From Nocardiopsis sp. FR4 (GTDB lineage: Bacteria > Actinomycetota > Actinomycetes > Streptosporangiales > Streptosporangiaceae), in assembly GCF_009830945.1 (NCBI RefSeq), contig NZ_VWVV01000028.1, forward strand, positions 33,510-97,509: DNA of 64,000 bases, read 5' to 3'. Shown here piece after piece: positions 55,389 through 63,771 of this stretch (position 1 is the stretch's first letter; each line of letters starts with the position of its first letter). The position numbers were made by a program, and so were the translations under genes. The notes below the pieces were generated by a model that saw nothing but the letters and a program-made list of their open reading frames with translations, searched no databases and was not told where the DNA came from.

Positions 55389-55841
55389 ATGCCGGGCACG
55401 CGCACCCTGTGGCGGCCCACCGGGCCCGCGGAACTGGCGCTGGTGCGGGATTCGGGCTGGCGGGAGTGGCCGCCGCGCCTGCCTGAGCAGCCTCTTTTCT
55501 ACCCGGTGCTCAACGAGGACTACGCCGCGCGTATCGCCCGCGAGTGGAATCTGCCGCGCGACGGTGAGGGGCACGTCACACGGTTCGACGTGGAAGCCGA
55601 CTTCGTCTCCCGCTACCCCGTCCGGCAGGTCGGCGGGCGCACGATCCTGGAGCTGTGGGTGCCCGCCGGGGAGCTGGCGGAGTTCAACGCCCACCTGCGC
55701 GGGCCGATCGTGCTGGTGCGCTCCTTCCTGCCGGACCATGCGGGGGAACCGTCCCGGGAGACGGCGCGCGGAGGTGACCCGCCGCGGCGGGTCAGGGTCG
55801 GGGCTCGGGCACGAGGAGCAGGTCGGGGTCCACCTCGGTGA
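55389..55841 (+). CDS. small protein annotated in relatives as ADP-ribosylation/crystallin J1-like
   Basis: 150 residues, ATG with AGGAAGGGGGAA upstream. The core reads GPAELALVRDSGWREWPPRLPEQPLFYPVLNEDYA and IAREWNLP, a conserved actinobacterial family of about 120 residues that is often labelled crystallin J1 without experimental basis. The last 30 residues are Arg/Gly-rich, absent from typical members, and overlap a convergent short frame. The true stop of the ancestral gene may have been lost. Function unknown. Confidence 0.75.
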   Translation: MPGTRTLWRPTGPAELALVRDSGWREWPPRLPEQPLFYPVLNEDYAARIAREWNLPRDGEGHVTRFDVEADFVSRYPVRQVGGRTILELWVPAGELAEFNAHLRGPIVLVRSFLPDHAGEPSRETARGGDPPRRVRVGARARGAGRGPPR

Positions 55842-55950
55842 GGGCGGCCATGACGTCGCCGAGGGCGTCGGCGAGCACCACGGGCTCGCGGTCGGTCCGG
55901 TCGCGGTCCTGGTGGGGAAGGTGTCGTCGGGGGTCGAGGGTGGTGGCCAT
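55792..55950 (-). CDS. small acidic hypothetical protein, 52 residues
   Basis: ATG at 55950 encodes MATTLDPRRHLPHQDRDR, then EPVVLADALGDVMAALTEVDPDLLLVPEPRP. The C-terminal half has typical codon bias and an amphipathic helix. It overlaps the end of the convergent crystallin-J1-like gene by 50 bases, and there is no clear ribosome-binding site. Could be real or chance. Confidence 0.4.
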   Translation of the reverse strand: MATTLDPRRHLPHQDRDRTDREPVVLADALGDVMAALTEVDPDLLLVPEPRP

Positions 55951-56008
55951 GGGGCTGCGGGCGCGCCGTCCGGGGGTGCGCGCCCTCCTCCTTCGCGTTT
56001 TCGCGTAC

Positions 56009-56452
56009 TCAGCCGTGCCGGTCTCCGTGACGCCCGGTGACCGTTCCGGTGCCATCGTCTCCAGGGATACCAGGCACAGGTGACATTCGGCCGATACGGA
56101 GCGTGCCTGTGGATGAACGCCGACCCACCTCACGGCGCGCCGACCGTCCAGAAGAGCCGGTCGCCGACACCGTGAAGACGGAGACCGCGACGACCCGCCA
56201 TGCCGTCGTGGCGAACGGGTAGCACAGGAAGCAGGGGAAGCACAGCGCGTTGCCGGTCATGAGCGCGGGGACGGGGCCCACGCGGTCGGTGGTGCTGCCC
56301 GCCGGGAGAACGGGGACCGGGCCGGGCAGCCGGCCCGCGGTCAGGGCCGTGCCGGACCCGACGGGTGACGGGTCCTGCCCGTGCACGAGGAAGGGCGGGG
56401 CGGAGGGCCTCCACGCGCCGCCGCCGATCGCGTCGGCCACGGTGGAGGCCAC
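56009..56452 (-). CDS. doubtful hypothetical gene with a hydrophobic core
   Basis: From a GTG at 56452, about 95 codons have almost exclusively G/C third positions and encode a Pro/Gly-rich protein with a hydrophobic stretch NALCFPCFLCYPFATTAW. After about 56160 the bias fades, and another frame reads VGDRLFWTVGAP to a nearby stop. The pattern fits a gene with a late frameshift. No start signal or family recognised. The rest of the 55951-56675 gap shows only the operator at 56643. Confidence 0.3.
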   Translation of the reverse strand: MASTVADAIGGGAWRPSAPPFLVHGQDPSPVGSGTALTAGRLPGPVPVLPAGSTTDRVGPVPALMTGNALCFPCFLCYPFATTAWRVVAVSVFTVSATGSSGRSARREVGRRSSTGTLRIGRMSPVPGIPGDDGTGTVTGRHGDRHG

Positions 56453-56642
56453 GAACCGGCGGCGTCCGCCACGGGACGCCCCGGTGTCCGCGCGTGCCCT
56501 GGCATGCTCCGGACTCCTCGGCGGACGAGCCCGGCGGCGGGAGTGTGCTGACCGGCCGTACCCGGGTGGTGTCAGCGCCCCCGGGGCGGACGGGAATGCG
56601 CCCGGGAGGCGGCGCGTTCGACGTGATAGTTTAATCGGAAAA

Positions 56643-56660
56643 TACTTCTTTGGAAGCTAT
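56643..56660. promoter_or_regulatory. operator shared with the FMN reductase gene
   Basis: TACTTCTTTGGAAGCTAT, an inverted repeat of CTTC and GAAG half-sites 16-33 bases before the luciferase-like gene. The reverse complement of 63337-63354 reads TACTTCCCAGGAAGCTAT, differing only in the three central bases. The regulator is unknown. Confidence 0.65.
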
Positions 56661-56675
56661 CTAGGGGAGCGGGCC

Positions 56676-57764
56676 ATGCAGTTCGGAATCTTCTCGGTCG
56701 GCGACGTGACCACCGACCCCACCACCGGCCGCACACCGACCGAGGCCGAGCGGATCAAGGCGATGGTCGCCATCGCGCTCAAGGCCGAGGAGGTGGGCCT
56801 GGACGTCTTCGCCACCGGCGAGCACCACAACCCGCCGTTCGTGCCCTCCTCGCCCACCACCATGCTCGGCTACATCGCCGCGCGCACCGAGCGCCTCATC
56901 CTGTCCACGGCCACCACGCTCATCACCACCAACGACCCCGTCAAGATCGCCGAGGACTTCGCGATGCTGCAGCACCTGGCCGACGGCCGGGTGGACCTCA
57001 TGATGGGCCGCGGCAACACCGGACCCGTCTACCCCTGGTTCGGACAGGACATCCGCCAGGGCATCCCGCTGGCCCTGGAGAACTACAACCTGCTGCACCG
57101 CCTCTGGCGCGAGGACGTCGTCGACTGGGAGGGCAAGTTCCGCACCCCGCTGCAGGGCTTCACCTCCACCCCGCGCCCCCTGGACGGCGTGCCGCCCTTC
57201 GTCTGGCACGGCTCCATCCGCAGCCCGGAGATCGCCGAGCAGGCCGCATACTACGGCGACGGCTTCTTCCACAACAACATCTTCTGGCCCGCCACCCACA
57301 CCAAGAAGCTCATCTCCCTGTACCGCCGCCGCTTCGAGCACTACGGCCACGGCAGGGCCGAGGAGGCCATCGTGGGCCTGGGCGGACAGGTGTTCATGCG
57401 GAAGAACTCCCAGGACGCCGTCCGCGAGTTCCGCCCCTACTTCGACCACGCTCCGGTCTACGGCGGCGGCCCCTCCCTGGAGGAGTTCACCCGCGAGACC
57501 CCGCTGACGGTCGGCAGCCCGCAGGAGGTCATCGACCGCACGCTGACCTTCCGGGAGATGTTCGGCGACTACCAGCGCCAGCTCTTCCTCATGGACCACG
57601 CGGGCCTGCCGCTCAAGACCGTCCTGGAACAGCTGGACCTGTTCGGCGAGGAGGTCGTGCCGGTGCTGCGCAGGGAGTTCGCCGCCGGGCGCCCCGCACA
57701 CGTGCCCGACGCGCCCACCCACGCCTCACTGCTCGCCGCCGGGCGGAACGGCTCCGCCGACTGA
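56676..57764 (+). CDS. LLM-class flavin-dependent oxidoreductase, CE1758 family
   Basis: 362 residues. Bacterial luciferase-like fold: MQFGIFSVGDVTTDP, FATGEHHNPPFVPSSPTTML, RGNTGPVYPWFGQD and PPFVWHGSIRSPEIAEQAAYYGDGFF. Members of this family are thought to use reduced FMN from a partner CE1759-type reductase; the substrate is unknown. The partner is usually adjacent but here lies 5 kb away (62702-63322), with the same operator. AGGGGAG precedes the ATG. Followed by a strong terminator. Confidence 0.87.
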   Translation: MQFGIFSVGDVTTDPTTGRTPTEAERIKAMVAIALKAEEVGLDVFATGEHHNPPFVPSSPTTMLGYIAARTERLILSTATTLITTNDPVKIAEDFAMLQHLADGRVDLMMGRGNTGPVYPWFGQDIRQGIPLALENYNLLHRLWREDVVDWEGKFRTPLQGFTSTPRPLDGVPPFVWHGSIRSPEIAEQAAYYGDGFFHNNIFWPATHTKKLISLYRRRFEHYGHGRAEEAIVGLGGQVFMRKNSQDAVREFRPYFDHAPVYGGGPSLEEFTRETPLTVGSPQEVIDRTLTFREMFGDYQRQLFLMDHAGLPLKTVLEQLDLFGEEVVPVLRREFAAGRPAHVPDAPTHASLLAAGRNGSAD

Positions 57765-57777
57765 CCGCCCGCGGTCC

Positions 57778-57834
57778 GCGCGCAACGCCGAGCGCCCGTC
57801 CCGGTCACCGGGACGGGCGCTCGGCGTTGCGCGC
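57778..57834. terminator. very long bidirectional terminator
   Basis: A perfect 28-bp stem (57778-57805 with 57807-57834) with one unpaired base at the tip, in the gap between the convergent luciferase-like and BCCT genes. It is among the strongest hairpins in the window. Confidence 0.8.
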
Positions 57835-57898
57835 CCTCGGGAGGGTCGGCCGAGGACGCCCCCGCAAAGGCGGGCGCGACGGCCACCCCGGCCCCGCG

Positions 57899-59497
57899 CT
57901 AACCGACCAGTTCCTCCACCGGCCTCTCCGCGACGGGGGCCGCACCGCCCCGGGAGGGCGGGGCGACGATGCCCTGTTCCACGGCCATGGCGCGCAGCAG
58001 ACCGGGCGTGGTCCACACCGCGGGCAGCATGACCAGGCCCACCGGCACCGCGGTCACCACGATGAAGGACTGCAGGGCCTGGGCCCCGCCCTCGCCCACC
58101 ATCAGCAGCGCGACGGCGGCCAGCCCCATCCCCACGCACCAGAACGCGCGCACCAGTCCGGAGGGCTCGCCCTCGTGCATGCTGGAGACCGAGATGGCGT
58201 AGGACATCGAGTCCAGTGTGGAGGCCAGGAAGATCAGTGCCACCAGCACCATCAGCCCGCCGAGCAGCGCGGTCATCGGCAGCGCCTCCAGAATGGACAG
58301 GGCCGCGGCCGGAAGTCCGTCCTCGGCGTAGGGGCCCGTGATCGCCCCCGGGTCGCGCTGCTCCAGCCAGATGCCCGTGCCGCCCAGCGCGGTGAACCAG
58401 ACCATGGTCACCACCGACGGCACCACCGTCGCGCCGACGTAGATGTCGCGCACGGTGCGGCCCCGGGAGATGCGGGCGAAGAAGATCGCCATCATGGGCC
58501 CGAAGCCCAGGAACCAGCCGAAGAAGAACAGGGTCCAGTAGCCGAGCCACTGCTCGTCGCCCCGGTACAGGGCCATGGGCAGGAACTCCCGCGCGTGTAC
58601 CACGCTCGACCGGACGAAGAGGTCCAGGACGAAGGGCAGTGAGGCCATGCCGACGATGGCCGTGATGAGCAGCAGCGCCACCCAGACGTTGGCACGGCTC
58701 AGCAACTGGATGCCCCGGTGCACCCCGCTCAGCACCGACACGGCGGCCACGGCGGTCAGACCCAGGATGACCATCGCCTGGACGGCGTAGGTGTCGGGCA
58801 GCCCGAACAGCTCGGAGCCGATGTAGGAGATCTGCAGGCCCAGGAAGCCGATCGGCCCCACGGTCCCGGCGACCACGGCGAGCACGCAGCTGACGTCGGC
58901 GACGGTGCCGATCCAGTGGGTGCGCACACGCTCACCCATGATCGGCCACAGCAGGGTGCGCGGACGCAGCGGCATGCCCTTCTGCACACCGCGCATCATG
59001 ACCAGGGTGGCCAGCGAACCGCCGACCGCCCAGCCGATGAAGCCCCAGTGGACGAAGCTCTGCGCCATCGCCACCGCGGCGCCGTCGGCCCCGCCCGCCC
59101 GGTCGGCGTACTGCGGGGGCGCGGAGGCGTAGTGGGCGATGGGTTCGGCCGCCGCCCAGAACACCCCTCCCGCGGCCAGCAGGGTCGTGGTGATCATCGC
59201 GATCCACGTGAACCGGCCGAAGGCGGGGGCCTCGTCACCGCCCATGCGGACCCTGCCATAGCGGGAGAAGGCCAGCACGGTGATGACGAGGAAGGTGGCC
59301 AGCATGAGCAGTTGCCAGTAGGCGCCGAACCAGCGCGCGGACCAGGTGAAGGCCGTGTCCACGGCGGTGCCGACCGGACCGGGCGCCAGGAGTGCGCAGA
59401 GGACGAACACCGTCATGAGCGCACCGCTCACACCCATGACCCAGGGATCGGTACGTCTGCCTCGCGCGGACGCGCGTGAGCGCAGAGTGGAGAACAT
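57899..59497 (-). CDS. BCCT-family betaine/choline/carnitine transporter
   Basis: 532 residues with twelve hydrophobic segments. BCCT hallmarks are VHWGFIGWAVGG, GVFWAAAEP and the substrate-site aromatic region TLFFFGWFLGFGPMMAIFFARISRGR. It imports a trimethylammonium compound (glycine betaine, choline or carnitine), usually with sodium. It lacks a long cytoplasmic C-terminal osmosensor. Next to the dhaLK/pdxA cassette, but no direct link is evident. The 59498-59816 interval upstream holds no convincing gene. Confidence 0.9.
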   Translation of the reverse strand: MFSTLRSRASARGRRTDPWVMGVSGALMTVFVLCALLAPGPVGTAVDTAFTWSARWFGAYWQLLMLATFLVITVLAFSRYGRVRMGGDEAPAFGRFTWIAMITTTLLAAGGVFWAAAEPIAHYASAPPQYADRAGGADGAAVAMAQSFVHWGFIGWAVGGSLATLVMMRGVQKGMPLRPRTLLWPIMGERVRTHWIGTVADVSCVLAVVAGTVGPIGFLGLQISYIGSELFGLPDTYAVQAMVILGLTAVAAVSVLSGVHRGIQLLSRANVWVALLLITAIVGMASLPFVLDLFVRSSVVHAREFLPMALYRGDEQWLGYWTLFFFGWFLGFGPMMAIFFARISRGRTVRDIYVGATVVPSVVTMVWFTALGGTGIWLEQRDPGAITGPYAEDGLPAAALSILEALPMTALLGGLMVLVALIFLASTLDSMSYAISVSSMHEGEPSGLVRAFWCVGMGLAAVALLMVGEGGAQALQSFIVVTAVPVGLVMLPAVWTTPGLLRAMAVEQGIVAPPSRGGAAPVAERPVEELVG

Positions 59498-59816
59498 GGA
59501 GAAGAGGAAACCCCTCGAATGGAAGCACCAGCCGGGACACGCCAGCCGGTATCTGGTAGCTCCGCGCACCGTGCCCGCGTGGCCACCGGCGGGAACGGGT
59601 CCCGGCCTCGGGGCCATCGAGCGGACAGGCACACCGCGGAGCGGGGCGGGGCGTACGACCACGGCCCCGCCGGGCGCCGACGAAAGCCGGGACGACGGAG
59701 ACGAGGAAGCACTCCCGGTCCCTCGGCGTTCGACGCGACGACGCTCCACCCTATCGCAGGTCACAGCACCCGCCCGTGTGAGGGCGGACACCCGGCGGGC
59801 GGCCCGCGCGCCCCGG

Positions 59817-60458
59817 TCAGGCGTCGAGCGCCTCCCGTGCCGCGCGGTAGAACAGCGCGATGGTCACCGCCCCGGGGTCGGGGCTGCCCAGCGCGGCCTC
59901 GCCCACGTAGCTGGTGCGCCCCCGGCGGCCGAGCAGACCGCTGGTGCCCTCGGCCCCCTCGTGCGCGGCCGCGGCCGCCGCCTCCAGCGCCTCGGCCAGG
60001 GGCGAGCCCGCCTCGGCCGCCTCGTCCAGGGCCCGCGAGGCCGGGGCGATGGCGTCCACCATCGTGCGGTCCCCGACCCGGGCCGATCCCAGCCGGGTCA
60101 CGGTCGCCCACCCGTTCGCGCTGGCCTCGGCCAGCATCGGCAGGCTGAACGCCCCGGACCCGGCGCCCACCTTGCCGAAGTCGCGGAACCACATGCCGAA
60201 CAGCGGTCCGCTGGTGCCGCCGCTGTGCCCCAGGAAGGTCTCGCCGAGCACCTGGAAGGCGGACCCGGCCCCGGCCCGTGTGTCAGCCTCGGCCAGGGCC
60301 CGGCGCGCACGGCGCAGCGCGGTGGTCATGTTGGTGCCGAAGTCGCCGTCGCCGCTGCGCCGGTCCAGGTCGGTGAGGTATTCGCCCCGCTCCTCGACCG
60401 CGTCGGTGAAACCGTGGACCCACCGCTGGACGCGGGCGGTGCTGAGGTGGTCGGCCAT
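59817..60458 (-). CDS. dhaL: DhaL-type kinase subunit
   Basis: 213 residues, ATG with AGGAGCACC upstream. The ADP/Mg site reads RRSGDGDFGTNM (DGDFGTN motif), with GHSGGTSGPLFG and GRTSYVGEAALGSPDPGA at the phosphate-binding loops. In PTS-type systems DhaL transfers phosphate to DhaK-bound dihydroxyacetone; here with DhaK it could act on dihydroxyacetone or a related ketose. No DhaM gene is visible, so phosphate may come directly from ATP. Confidence 0.88.
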   Translation of the reverse strand: MADHLSTARVQRWVHGFTDAVEERGEYLTDLDRRSGDGDFGTNMTTALRRARRALAEADTRAGAGSAFQVLGETFLGHSGGTSGPLFGMWFRDFGKVGAGSGAFSLPMLAEASANGWATVTRLGSARVGDRTMVDAIAPASRALDEAAEAGSPLAEALEAAAAAAHEGAEGTSGLLGRRGRTSYVGEAALGSPDPGAVTIALFYRAAREALDA

Positions 60459-60489
60459 GCCGGTGCTCCTGTACGGGAGGAGGGACGGT

Positions 60490-61482
60490 TTACCAGGTGA
60501 GGGCGGGGGTGGCCGCGGGCGCGTCCCACAGCCGAAGGACCTCCTCGTCGGCGCGCACGAGCGTGACCGAGCAGCCCGCCATGTCCAGCGAGGTCACGTA
60601 GGAACCCACCAGGGCACGGGCCGGTTCCACGCCCGCCTCCGCCAGGAGGCGGCGAACCTCGCGGAAGACCCCGTACAGCTCCAGGTCCGTGGTGGCGCCC
60701 AGGCCGTTGACGATGGTGATCACCCGCTCGCCGCGCCCCAGTTCCAGGGCCTCGACCAGGGGGGAGACCAGCTGGGGGACGAGTTCGCGGGTGGGGGCGA
60801 AGGCCCGCCGCTCCCGGGCCCGTTCGCCGTGGATGCCCACGCCGAACTCGACCTCCCCGTCGGGCAGATCGAACGAGGGCCGGGACTGGCCGGGATGGGC
60901 GCCCGCGGCCAGCGCCACGGACAGGGTGCGGCTGCCCGCCACCACCCGGCGCCCCAGCGCGGCCAGCGCCGCCAGGTCCGCGCCCTCCTCGGCCGCGGCG
61001 CCGCAGACCTTCTCCACCGCGACCACCGCGGCCGTGCCGCGCCGGCCCGGACCTTCGGCCGTGTCGGTGGCCAGGTCGTCGTCGACCAGGACGATGTCGC
61101 TGGCCACGCCCTCGTCGGCCAGCAGCTCACCGGCGATGCGGAAGTTGAGCACGTCTCCGGTGTAGTTCTTGACCACGTGCAGCACGCCCCGGCCGGTGTG
61201 GGCGGCCAGGGAGGCCTCCCGGATCTGCACGGCGGTGGGGGATGCGAAGACGGCCCCCGGCACGGCCGCGTCGAGCATTCCGGCGCCCACGAAGCCCGCG
61301 TGCAGGGGTTCGTGGCCCGAGCCGCCGCCGGAGACCAGCGCGACCTTGTCCCGGGCGGGGCTGGCCCGGACCAGGTAGCCGGGCTCGCTGTTCCAGCGCA
61401 CGTGGCGGGGCCAGGCGGCGGCGAACCCCTCCAGGGCCTCGCTCACGACCTCGCCCGGGTCGTTGATGAACTGTCGTCTCAA
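60490..61482 (-). CDS. dhaK: DhaK-type substrate-binding kinase subunit
   Basis: 330 residues from a TTG that starts the typical RRQFINDPGEVVSEALEGF; an ATG at 61527 would add 15 atypical residues. The substrate-binding GGGSGHEPLHAGFVG and the catalytic-His region are present, along with VKNYTGDVLNFR. It covalently binds dihydroxyacetone-like ketoses through the His. Next to dhaL (31 bases) and divergent from pdxA. Confidence 0.88.
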   Translation of the reverse strand: MRRQFINDPGEVVSEALEGFAAAWPRHVRWNSEPGYLVRASPARDKVALVSGGGSGHEPLHAGFVGAGMLDAAVPGAVFASPTAVQIREASLAAHTGRGVLHVVKNYTGDVLNFRIAGELLADEGVASDIVLVDDDLATDTAEGPGRRGTAAVVAVEKVCGAAAEEGADLAALAALGRRVVAGSRTLSVALAAGAHPGQSRPSFDLPDGEVEFGVGIHGERARERRAFAPTRELVPQLVSPLVEALELGRGERVITIVNGLGATTDLELYGVFREVRRLLAEAGVEPARALVGSYVTSLDMAGCSVTLVRADEEVLRLWDAPAATPALTW

Positions 61483-61645
61483 GGGAGGACTCCGTGCTCT
61501 CGCGGTGGGCGGCGCCGTATGCGACATAGCCCCCCGCGGGGCGGCCCAAACGTCCCCGGCCGCACCGGTCCGCGGCGCCGCGGACGCGCGTGGCGCGGTG
61601 CCGGGCGGGGCAGGGTCAGCGGTGCACCGAGTTCAGGAGGAGAAG

Positions 61646-62668
61646 ATGGCCCCACGCCCGACCCTGGCCCTCACCGTCGGGGACCCCGTCGGTATCGGAC
61701 CGGAGATCACCGTGCGCACGCTGGCCGAACTCGGCGACCGGGCCCCCGCGCGCGGGGTGGTCGTCGCCGACCCTGCCGTGCTGCGCCGCGCCGCCGCGCT
61801 CCTGGGGCTGGGTGTGGAGGTGCGCGCTCTGTCCTCCTGGGACCTGCCCGCCGAGGAGGAGGGGGTGGTCGACTGCCTCGACATCGGCGAGCCGGGCGGG
61901 GCCGAACTGGCCTGGGGCACCGTGGACGCGCGCGCGGGGGCTGCGGCGGTACGCGCGATCGAGGTGGCCACCCGGGCGGCCCTGGACCGGCGGGTCGAGG
62001 GGATCGTGACCGGCCCGATCAACAAGGAGGCGATCTGGGCCGCGGGCAGCCGCCACCTGGGCCACACCGAGATGCTGGGCGAGCTGACCGGCGCGACCCG
62101 GCAGAACACCATGTTCGTGGTGCGCGGCGCCAAGATCTTCTTCGCCACCCGTCACGTGCCGCTGCGCGGGGCTCTGGAGCGCATCAGCGAGGAACAGCAG
62201 GTGGCGGCGATCACCGAGGCGCTCACCGCGCTGCGCGTGTTCGGCCACGACGAGCCCACCCTGGCGGTGGCCGCGGTCAACCCGCACGGGGGCGAGGGCG
62301 GGGCCTTCGGCGACGAGGAGATCCGCCACCTGGCCCCGGCCGTGGAGCGCGCGCGTGCCTCGGGTGCGGACGTGGTCGGTCCCGTTCCTGCGGACTCGGT
62401 CTTCCACCGCCTGCTCAACGGCCACTACGACGGAGTGCTCTCGCAGTACCACGACCAGGGGCACATCGCGGCCAAGACCGCCGACTTCGACGGCACGGTC
62501 TCGGTGACGGTCGGCCTGCCGATCCTGCGCACGTCGGTGGACCACGGCACGGCCTTCGACATCGCGGGCGGGGGAGTGGCCGACCACGCCACCATGCGCT
62601 CGGCCTTCCTGCGCGGGGCCGAGTTCGCTCGCTTCGCCGACCGGATCCGCGCCGAGTACGGGGGTTGA
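61646..62668 (+). CDS. pdxA: PdxA-family 4-phospho-hydroxyacid dehydrogenase
   Basis: 340 residues, ATG with AGGAGGAGAAG upstream. Metal and substrate motifs of PdxA are intact: GDPVGIGPEI, TGPINKEA, GHTEMLGEL, VAAVNPHGGEGG and SQYHDQGHIAAKT. It oxidises and decarboxylates 4-phospho-hydroxy acids. It could make pyridoxine (4-phosphohydroxy-L-threonine), but the DhaKL neighbours suggest a PdxA2-like role in tetronate or sugar-acid breakdown. No pdxJ nearby. Confidence 0.87.
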   Translation: MAPRPTLALTVGDPVGIGPEITVRTLAELGDRAPARGVVVADPAVLRRAAALLGLGVEVRALSSWDLPAEEEGVVDCLDIGEPGGAELAWGTVDARAGAAAVRAIEVATRAALDRRVEGIVTGPINKEAIWAAGSRHLGHTEMLGELTGATRQNTMFVVRGAKIFFATRHVPLRGALERISEEQQVAAITEALTALRVFGHDEPTLAVAAVNPHGGEGGAFGDEEIRHLAPAVERARASGADVVGPVPADSVFHRLLNGHYDGVLSQYHDQGHIAAKTADFDGTVSVTVGLPILRTSVDHGTAFDIAGGGVADHATMRSAFLRGAEFARFADRIRAEYGG

Positions 62669-62701
62669 GGGCTCCAGGCCGCGGGGGACCGGAGCCGCTG
62701 G

Positions 62702-63322
62702 TCAACGGCCCAGACCCGACATCAGGTCGGCGAAGGGGGTGGGCTCCTCGTAGGGGTCGGGCGCCCCGGGAACGCGCTCGCCGACCAGGGTGGCCAGCTG
62801 GCGCCCGGCGCGGTCGACGCGCTCGGACAGCTCGCGGCCGCCGCCCTCTCCCGCGCCCCAGTCCTCCGAGGCCGCGTACACGCCGGTGGGCACGACCACC
62901 GAGCGGGTGTGGGCGAACATCGGCCGCAGGGCGTGCTCCAGCACCAGCGAGTGCCGGGGGCTGCCGCCCGTGGCGGCGACCAGCACCGGGATCCCGTCCA
63001 GCGCCTCGGGGTCGACCACGTCGAAGAAGGACTTGAACAGCCCGCTGTAGGAGGCGTTGAACACCGGGGTGACCGCGACCAGGCCGTCGGCGCCGTCGAG
63101 GTCCTCCAGCACCGACCGCAGGTCACCGGTGGGCACGCGGGTGGTCATCGCGTTCATGATGTCGTGCGCGAGCTCGCGCAGTTCCACGGTGCGGGTCCGC
63201 ACCTGCTCCCCGCGTTCGGTCAGCGAGCGCACAGCGGCCTCGGTCAGCCGGTCGGCGAGCAGGCGGGTCGAGGACGGGGTGCTCAACCCGGCCGCGACGG
63301 TCACCAGTGTGCGGGTCCCCAT
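62702..63322 (-). CDS. FMN reductase, CE1759 family
   Basis: 206 residues, ATG at 63322. The NADPH-dependent FMN reductase fold is visible: VTVAAGLSTPSSTRLLADRL, DGLVAVTPVFNASYSGLFKSFFD and VLVAATGGSPRHSLVLEHALRPMFAH. It should supply reduced FMN to the CE1758-type oxidoreductase encoded at 56676. The shared operator lies 15-32 bases upstream of its ATG. Convergent with pdxA. Confidence 0.87.
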   Translation of the reverse strand: MGTRTLVTVAAGLSTPSSTRLLADRLTEAAVRSLTERGEQVRTRTVELRELAHDIMNAMTTRVPTGDLRSVLEDLDGADGLVAVTPVFNASYSGLFKSFFDVVDPEALDGIPVLVAATGGSPRHSLVLEHALRPMFAHTRSVVVPTGVYAASEDWGAGEGGGRELSERVDRAGRQLATLVGERVPGAPDPYEEPTPFADLMSGLGR

Positions 63323-63336
63323 CGGCCCTCCTGAAA

Positions 63337-63354
63337 ATAGCTTCCTGGGAAGTA
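63337..63354. promoter_or_regulatory. operator shared with the CE1758-type gene
   Basis: ATAGCTTCCTGGGAAGTA carries CTTC and GGAAG half-sites. Its reverse complement differs from the site at 56643-56660 only in the three central bases. It lies directly before the FMN reductase start. Confidence 0.65.
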
Positions 63355-63482
63355 ATCTAAGGCTATCTCCGGAAACCGCGCGCGGCGCGGATCTGTTCCC
63401 GCTCGGGGCCGGGGTTCCGTCTCGCGTCGCGGAACGCCCTATTTACAAGGACTTTACACTTGACTCCCCGGTAGTTATTCTC

Positions 63483-63496
63483 ATGGGAGCGCTCCC
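63483..63496. promoter_or_regulatory. CelR/CebR operator 1 before the CBM2 gene
   Basis: TGGGAGCGCTCCCG, matching the CelR consensus at 13 of 14 positions, 276-289 bases before the start of the secreted CBM2 protein. Spacing to the second box is about 90 bases, which could allow looping. Confidence 0.7.
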
Positions 63497-63586
63497 GAAT
63501 GAGCTGCGTCACATGCGGCGGAGCGCACGTGTCCAACGTCCACCCCGCCTGAAGTCCTTCCGGTCGCCCTGATCCGTCCTTCTGCC

Positions 63587-63600
63587 TGGGAGCGCTCCCA
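63587..63600. promoter_or_regulatory. CelR/CebR operator 2 before the CBM2 gene
   Basis: TGGGAGCGCTCCCA, perfect, inside a 20-bp perfect palindrome (63584-63603), 172-185 bases before the CBM2 gene start. With the first box it forms a two-site control region typical of cellulase genes. Confidence 0.85.
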
Positions 63601-63771
63601 GGCACCTCGACCCCCTTCCCCGAAGACCACCTTCCCGGAGGCCGACGTGTCCCGCGCGCCGCCACATCTCCCCTCTTCCCCTCGGATTCCACGCGTCAGT
63701 CGGCAGACCCGGCGTCGCCGACACCTCTGAAGTCCTCTGGCACCACCCCCCAACCATGAGGAACGCACGAG

